From positions 1 through 7,026 of the forward strand of contig JAAFHE010000196.1 in assembly GCA_013298265.1 (NCBI GenBank): DNA of 7,026 bases, read 5' to 3'. The position numbers and the translations under genes are program-made. The DNA is from Lysobacterales bacterium. GTDB taxonomy: Bacteria > Pseudomonadota > Gammaproteobacteria > Xanthomonadales > Rhodanobacteraceae. The notes beneath the pieces are model-generated. The model ran no database searches. It saw nothing but the letters and a program-made list of their open reading frames with translations, and was not told the DNA's origin. This document shows, piece by piece, positions 6,101-7,026 of this stretch; positions within the stretch are counted from its first letter, which is position 1; each line of letters opens with the position of its first letter.

Positions 6101-7026
6101 GGCTTGCCCTGCAGCCAGGACTGCACACGCTGCAATAGCTGCCAACCGTAGTGCTCGATCCGCCCAGCGTTGTCGCCGCCTACGTCGGACAGCGTTTCCA
6201 CACGCGCCGACGGCCATGCTTCGGCCGACACCGCATCCGGCCAGCCGGCGAACAGTACCCAGTGTTCTCCAACCACCGGCGCAGCCGAAACCGCCGGCAC
6301 CGGTTCCCACTGTGGCGTCAGCAGCATCGTCTGCAGCGCTTCGTCCGCGCCCGACGCGGACGCCGCCGATGCCGCCGATGCCGCAACGGGCTCCGTCGAG
6401 ACCCAGTGCCGCTCATGGGCGAACGGATAGGTCGGCAACGACACGCGCGGCGGGATCGATGCGGCACGCATCGACTTCCAGTCGACGATCAGGCCTTTCA
6501 CCCACAGGTCGAGCAACTTGTCGAGCTTGCCCTTGGCGATCCATGCCTCGATCGCTCGCTGCAGGTCCTCGTCGGCCGCGAACACGCCGAGCGCTTCGCG
6601 ATTGCGCTTGACCTCGCCGCGATAGCTGTCTTCGATATGCCGCTCGCCTGCGACGAACGCGGCGAGCTTGCCGGTCAGATCCGCCATGCCGTCGAAGCGG
6701 CACGCAAAGCGCTGCTCCATCGCCTCGCGTCCCACTTGCAGCGTGTAGGTCAGCGCCTCGATATCGGGCGACGGCTGCAACCGCAGCCACACCAGCATCC
6801 GCTGCGCGTGCTCGCGTAGCTGATCAGCGGTGCGCGCCGACAGCACGAATAGACCGGATGCCGCCGACGGTGCCGCCGGCCGGACCGCACGCCCAGCCAC
6901 ATATTCCTCGATCACCAGATGCGCATTGGTGCCGCTGTAGCCGAACGAACTCACCGCCGCGCGCCGGCGTGCGCCGCCGACCGGTTCCCAGTCGCGCAGC
7001 GTGGTGTTGACCGTGAACGCCGAGTT
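160..7026 (-). CDS. trans-AT type I polyketide synthase, 5' partial: (KS1)-KR-ACP1-KS2-ACP2-KS3-docking
   Basis: A multimodular cytoplasmic megasynthase that extends and processes an ACP-bound polyketide. The 2288 visible residues read: KS1 C-terminus (1-42), post-KS region (43-209), KR (234-629), ACP1 (656-726), KS2 (777-1215), post-KS region (1216-1382), ACP2 (1474-1549), KS3 (1618-2042), post-KS region (2043-2210) and a docking-like tail (2232-2264). No GHSxG-type AT motif occurs, so malonyl units must come from a separate AT, as in trans-AT systems. The frame is open to the right edge, so the true start lies outside the window. The GTG at 6954-6952 is the Val of the KS motif V-SSFGYSGTNAH, not a start. 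The stop is TGA at 162-160. The next PKS gene begins on the following base, which implies one operon and translational coupling. The exact pathway and product are not recognised. Confidence 0.97.
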   Translation of the reverse strand, partial: NSAFTVNTTLRDWEPVGGARRRAAVSSFGYSGTNAHLVIEEYVAGRAVRPAAPSAASGLFVLSARTADQLREHAQRMLVWLRLQPSPDIEALTYTLQVGREAMEQRFACRFDGMADLTGKLAAFVAGERHIEDSYRGEVKRNREALGVFAADEDLQRAIEAWIAKGKLDKLLDLWVKGLIVDWKSMRAASIPPRVSLPTYPFAHERHWVSTEPVAASAASAASASGADEALQTMLLTPQWEPVPAVSAAPVVGEHWVLFAGWPDAVSAEAWPSARVETLSDVGGDNAGRIEHYGWQLLQRVQSWLQGKPRAPLLVQVVIPAGEETLYALAGLLKTARLEQPLLRGQVIGVEAVADARLLASQLAQCAASDAAELRCTGTAWQERRYRPLRVSGVAGHPWKRDGVYLITGGCGGLGRLVAEAIVREAGTATVVLVGRSAPRDLPQSAGLTVDYQRADVSDAAAVEQLVAAVVARYGRLDGIVHSAGVIRDDFLLRKSEAQYREVLAPKVHGVVNLDRATRHLALDAFVLFSSTAGAYGNVGQGDYALANAFLDAYAHERAQAVARGECHGRTVSIGWPLWAEGGMQVGTERRDALRALGAGAMPTAQGLQALYEACGSDAARVQVLYGTAPAPVAVDVAPVDAVWQGEASALMPRTLQQLQRLFGAVTKLTAAQIDVTEPLESYGIDSILITQLNTRLTGIFGELSKTLFYEYPTLAELGEFLVREHAASCARWCGMQDAPAQAAAAPLVAPAAPLVAPAPRVAAPTVSAEPVVPSSRAIAVIGLAGRYPQARDVDAYWDNLRDGHDSIGEIPAERWQIEGFFEPDMERAIATGRSYGKWGGFVDGFAEFDALFFNISPREAMNVDPQERLFLETCWAAMENAGYTRERFATAHQRRVGVFAGITKTGFDLYGPELWRRGETVAPLTSFGSLANRVSYVLNLQGPSMPIDTMCSASLTAIHEACEHLLRDECELAFAGGVNLYLHPANYAMLCGSRMLSASGRCHSFGTGGDGFVPGEGVGAVLLKPLARAIADRDPIHGVIRATGINHDGKTNGYTVPNPVAQRDLIAATLTKAGIDARTVSYIEAHGTGTSLGDPIEITGLTQAFARHTADTQFCAIGSVKSNIGHAESAAGIAGLTKVLLQMKHRQLAPSLHAETLNPNIDFSTTPFVVQRALTDWRRPQVTIAGATVEYPRIAGISSFGAGGANAHVIVEEYIAPAEAPFVLTRPAVVVLSGRSEERLKALAQQLLDAIARHSLGDADLANLAYTLQVGREAMEQRLAFTASTMQELTRQLRRYLTDEEAIDDLHRGEVKRNKEALSVFSEDDELHEAIAKWLERGKYAKVLGLWVKGLAFDWARLYPHGTPRIIALPTYPFARELYWFGNLSKTTIADVIAMSTSDAVEAQRPAPEERFAGVQRNAGKPSVSLCALSNATAPRVAVPKPEPEPLVATAVQPAPMRVETVEVRPAAAVVPSIESIVDSLTASLAKALYIERKNISSDDVFVELGLDSIVGVEWTHVINRTYGLALPATRLYDYPTIRDLTAYVARELGKRPAPPAAVESTPPVPTPVAAAAAATLPAVDLPTPGTATSSQPAAQPAAQTPATDAVQGRAGAGLLEGIAIIGLSARYPHANDADEFWRNIAAGRDCVDEVPRDRWSVDDVYDASGETLGTTYCRTMGAVADVAQFDPQFFGIAPSEAYVMDPQQRLFLQACWECIEDAAIDASRLAGTRCAVFAGCGAGDYGAGPDAASAQGLIGCSSSILAGRISYFLDLKGPCLAIDTACSSSLVAIASACDSLVLGQSDMALAGGVCVLCGPAIHVTTSNAGMLSKAGRCFAFDQRADGFVPAEGVGVVLLKRLGDAQRDRDRIHGVIRGWGVNQDGKTNGITAPSVKSQIALERDVYERFGIDPRTITLVEAHGTGTKLGDPIEVEALVAAFDAVRSDAAPAQNYCALGSVKSNIGHALTAAAVASIVKVLLAMRHRQLPPTLHFERLNEHIDLRGTPFYVNDRLRDWNVPANVPRRAAVSSFGFSGTNAHCVIEEAALPACERVSRPGYLIVLSAKTAPQLREQARRLAAHCERHAVDCADTSYTLLVGRKHFAHRLACVVGDTSELCFTLERWAKRGEAEGVVAGEFEGGIGTDVAIREYGNRSIAESRDERDPAAYLQRLSAIAELYVQGHALDYTGLFAANECRRISLPTYPFARERYWFSPSVPAHAAPTDAAVVPMPADAPLSGIVDAVMQGTLDVGSAAAQLRRLSDEADAGRGDYDGAPDHAGANGHYFNGKVT
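163..333 (-). other. C-terminal docking-like tail
   Basis: Residues 2232-2288 follow the KS3 flanking region. A predicted helix pair at about 2235-2258 reads SGIVDAVMQGTLDVGSAAA then QLRRLSDEAD. This Gly-turn pattern, with regularly spaced Val, Leu and Ala, is typical of inter-subunit docking segments in trans-AT PKSs. A hydrophilic tail rich in Gly, Asp and Asn then runs to the stop. It probably binds the N-terminal helices of the next protein (bases 150-67). Confidence 0.6.
165..171 (-). promoter_or_regulatory. ribosome binding site for the downstream PKS gene
   Basis: On the minus strand AAGGTGA lies six bases before the GTG start at 159-157, counting from AAGGTG. It sits inside the last codons of the upstream gene (Lys-Val-Thr-stop). 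This supports the GTG as a real start and suggests re-initiation by ribosomes finishing the upstream gene. Confidence 0.6.
397..900 (-). other. post-KS3 flanking region, divergent type
   Basis: Residues 2043-2210 begin with the LIVLSAKTAPQLREQARRL strand-helix and end with LPTYPFARERYWF (from 2198). In the middle the RGEVKRN-EAL block of the other two is replaced by a shorter EYGNRSIAESRDERD and YLQRLSAIAELYVQGHALDY. It is still a KS flanking subdomain, but of a different subtype. Confidence 0.85.
901..2175 (-). other. KS3 ketosynthase, complete, C-terminal in the protein
   Basis: Residues 1618-2042 form a full KS. The catalytic set is Cys1784 in IDTACSSSLVAI (codon at 1677-1675), His1919 in EAHGTGTKLGDPIE and His1963 in KSNIGHALTAAAV, all intact. 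It differs in style from KS2: TACSSS rather than TMCSAS, TTSNAGMLSKAGRC, GWGVNQDGKTNGITAPS and LPPTLHFERLNEHIDL. To my recollection these resemble trans-AT KSs that accept beta-branched or otherwise modified intermediates, which fits its place after ACP2; that clade call needs a tree. No ACP or processing domain follows in this protein, so its module continues in the next subunit. Confidence 0.95.
2176..2379 (-). other. Ala/Pro-rich linker between ACP2 and KS3
   Basis: Residues 1550-1617 are a flexible linker dominated by Ala, Pro, Thr and Gln, with a short duplicated QPAAQPAAQ stretch. No domain is recognisable. It tethers ACP2 to KS3. Confidence 0.8.
2380..2607 (-). other. acyl carrier protein ACP2 with beta-branching Trp flag
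   Basis: Residues 1474-1549 form an ACP. The attachment Ser1510 lies in ELGLDSIVGVEWTHVINR (codon at 2499-2497). Trp1516 (codon at 2481-2479) is exactly six residues after it. This DSx5W pattern is the published flag of ACPs recognised by the HMG-CoA-synthase (HCS) cassette for beta-branching. With no reductive domain in the module, the beta-keto thioester needed by that cassette should be available. Helix IV ends at LYDYPTIRDLTAYVARELG. Confidence 0.93.
2608..2880 (-). other. KS2-to-ACP2 linker without a processing domain
   Basis: Residues 1383-1473 lie between the post-KS2 region and ACP2. They are mainly low-complexity (Pro/Ala/Val/Glu) with one less disordered patch, NAGKPSVSLCALS. There is no KR, DH (no HxxxGxxxxP), ER or methyltransferase motif, so the beta-keto group formed by KS2 stays on ACP2 unless an enzyme acts in trans. 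Confidence 0.8.
2881..3381 (-). other. post-KS2 flanking region
   Basis: Residues 1216-1382 match the post-KS1 region nearly motif for motif: YTLQVGREAMEQR, HRGEVKRNKEAL, DDELHEAIAKWLERGK, LWVKGLAFDW and LPTYPFARELYWF (from 1370). It occupies the place of an AT without AT motifs, supporting the trans-AT assignment. Confidence 0.88.
3382..4698 (-). other. KS2 ketosynthase, complete
   Basis: Residues 777-1215 form a full elongating KS that condenses the ACP1-bound chain with malonyl on ACP2. It starts at AIAVIGLAGRYP. The catalytic set is Cys952 in DTMCSASLTAIH (codon at 4173-4171), His1087 in EAHGTGTSLGDPIE and His1127 in KSNIGHAESAAG. All are intact, so it should be condensing rather than a non-elongating KS0. 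The Met before the Cys, with CSASLTAIH, is frequent in trans-AT KSs. The expected substrate is the beta-hydroxy intermediate from the KR module. Confidence 0.96.
4751..4791 (-). repeat. two-copy 20-bp direct repeat in ACP1-KS2 linker
   Basis: The units at 4751-4770 and 4772-4791 are 20 bp each, agree at 18 positions and are 21 bp apart, so the frame is kept. They encode the repeated A-P-L-V-A-P-A of an Ala/Pro-rich flexible linker (roughly residues 742-765) between ACP1 and KS2. It probably arose by slippage and acts only as a tether. Confidence 0.8.
4849..5061 (-). other. acyl carrier protein ACP1
   Basis: Residues 656-726 form a single ACP that closes the KS1-KR module. The phosphopantetheine attachment site is Ser687 in YGIDSILITQLN (codon at 4968-4966). 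The FGELSKTLFYEYPTL segment follows, typical of trans-AT carrier proteins. Residue +6 from the Ser is Gln/Leu-like, not Trp, so this ACP lacks the beta-branching flag seen in ACP2. Confidence 0.95.
5155..6327 (-). other. ketoreductase (KR) domain, probably B-type
   Basis: Residues 234-629 cover a structural half (from about QWEPVP to residue 394) and a catalytic half from about residue 400. The NADPH loop is TGGCGGLG (408-415). The Lys-Ser-Tyr-Asn set is at K507, S531, Y544 and N548; the 37-, 13- and 4-residue spacings match active PKS ketoreductases. After HSAG (482-485) comes VIRDD. Asp489 aligns with the second Asp of the LDD motif that marks B-type KRs, and the A-type Trp before the catalytic Tyr is absent (AYG instead). 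GWPLWAEGGM follows, as is common in trans-AT KRs. The domain should reduce the beta-keto group made by KS1 to a D-configured hydroxyl. No DH or ER accompanies it in this module. Confidence 0.94.
6346..6384 (-). repeat. 9-bp GCCGCCGAT microrepeat in KS1-KR linker
   Basis: Plus-strand GCCGCCGAT occurs at 6362-6370 and 6371-6379, followed by a partial copy. On the coding strand it gives Ser-Ala-Ala repeats (AASAASAASASGA) in the linker just before the KR. It is probably a slippage product with a spacer role. Confidence 0.7.
6400..6900 (-). other. post-KS1 flanking region (KS-to-KR linker domain)
   Basis: Residues 43-209 form the conserved flanking subdomain that follows trans-AT ketosynthases in place of an AT. 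Landmarks are the strand FVLSARTADQLREHA, YTLQVGREAMEQR, YRGEVKRNREAL, LWVKGLIVDW and the terminal LPTYPFAHERHWV (from residue 197). It is closely similar to the region after KS2 and clearly less like that after KS3. It has no catalytic motif and should not be read as a degenerate AT. Confidence 0.88.
6901..7026 (-). other. KS1 ketosynthase, C-terminal end only
   Basis: Visible residues 1-42 hold the last part of a KS. They show the F-x-VN-x-x-L-x-DW segment, an Arg-rich RRRAAV stretch and the closing motif SSFGYSGTNAHLVIEEY. The active-site Cys and both His lie upstream of the window, so activity cannot be judged. The same closing motif occurs in KS2 (SSFGAGGANAHVIVEEY) and KS3 (SSFGFSGTNAHCVIEE). 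This KS belongs to the module that carries the KR and ACP1. Confidence 0.93.

Noticed and set aside
3262..6138. Long plus-strand open frame (958 codons), opposite the KR-ACP1-KS2 region
   Set aside because: The translation is Arg/Ala/Gly-rich with no recognisable domain. It mirrors a minus-strand frame with complete, motif-bearing PKS domains. Such frames arise from GC-biased codon use.
6952..6954. GTG as start codon of the large PKS gene
   Set aside because: It encodes the Val just before SSFGYSGTNAH of KS1. The frame continues upstream with KS sequence to the window edge, so the start is outside.

Overview
The window lies inside a modular type I polyketide synthase (PKS) locus, all of it coded on the minus strand. 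I see no acyltransferase (AT) domain. Each ketosynthase (KS) is followed by a post-KS flanking region ending in LPTYPFA-R/H-E, and then directly by a ketoreductase (KR), an acyl carrier protein (ACP) or the protein end. That layout is the hallmark of a trans-AT PKS, in which a free-standing AT loads malonyl units. Base composition is strongly GC-rich. With the KS and KR sequence style, this suggests a proteobacterium, perhaps Burkholderiales-like. The organism assignment is inference only, and I do not recognise the exact cluster.

Layout, read in the direction of transcription (right to left): (1) a megasynthase gene enters at base 7026 and ends with TGA at 160-162. Its 2288 visible residues read: C-terminal end of KS1, flanking region, KR, ACP1, KS2, flanking region, ACP2, KS3, flanking region, C-terminal docking-like tail. 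(2) With no intergenic base, a second PKS gene starts at GTG 159-157, in the same reading frame as the stopped gene. It runs off the left edge after 53 codons, showing an N-terminal docking-like helix region and a proline-rich linker. The KS3 module is therefore split between two proteins.

Working model: KS1-KR-ACP1 makes a beta-hydroxy intermediate. KS2-ACP2 extends it and leaves a beta-keto group, since no reductive domain is present. ACP2 carries the Trp six residues after the active Ser that flags ACPs for HMG-CoA-synthase-type beta-branching in trans, so an alkyl (usually methyl) branch is predicted there before transfer to KS3 at the end of the protein. The docking-like tail would then recruit the next protein, which presumably supplies the rest of the module.

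Residue numbers for the large protein count from the first visible codon (bases 7026-7024 = residue 1). There is no non-coding stretch longer than a few bases, and I see no RNA gene, promoter, terminator, mobile element or CRISPR array.
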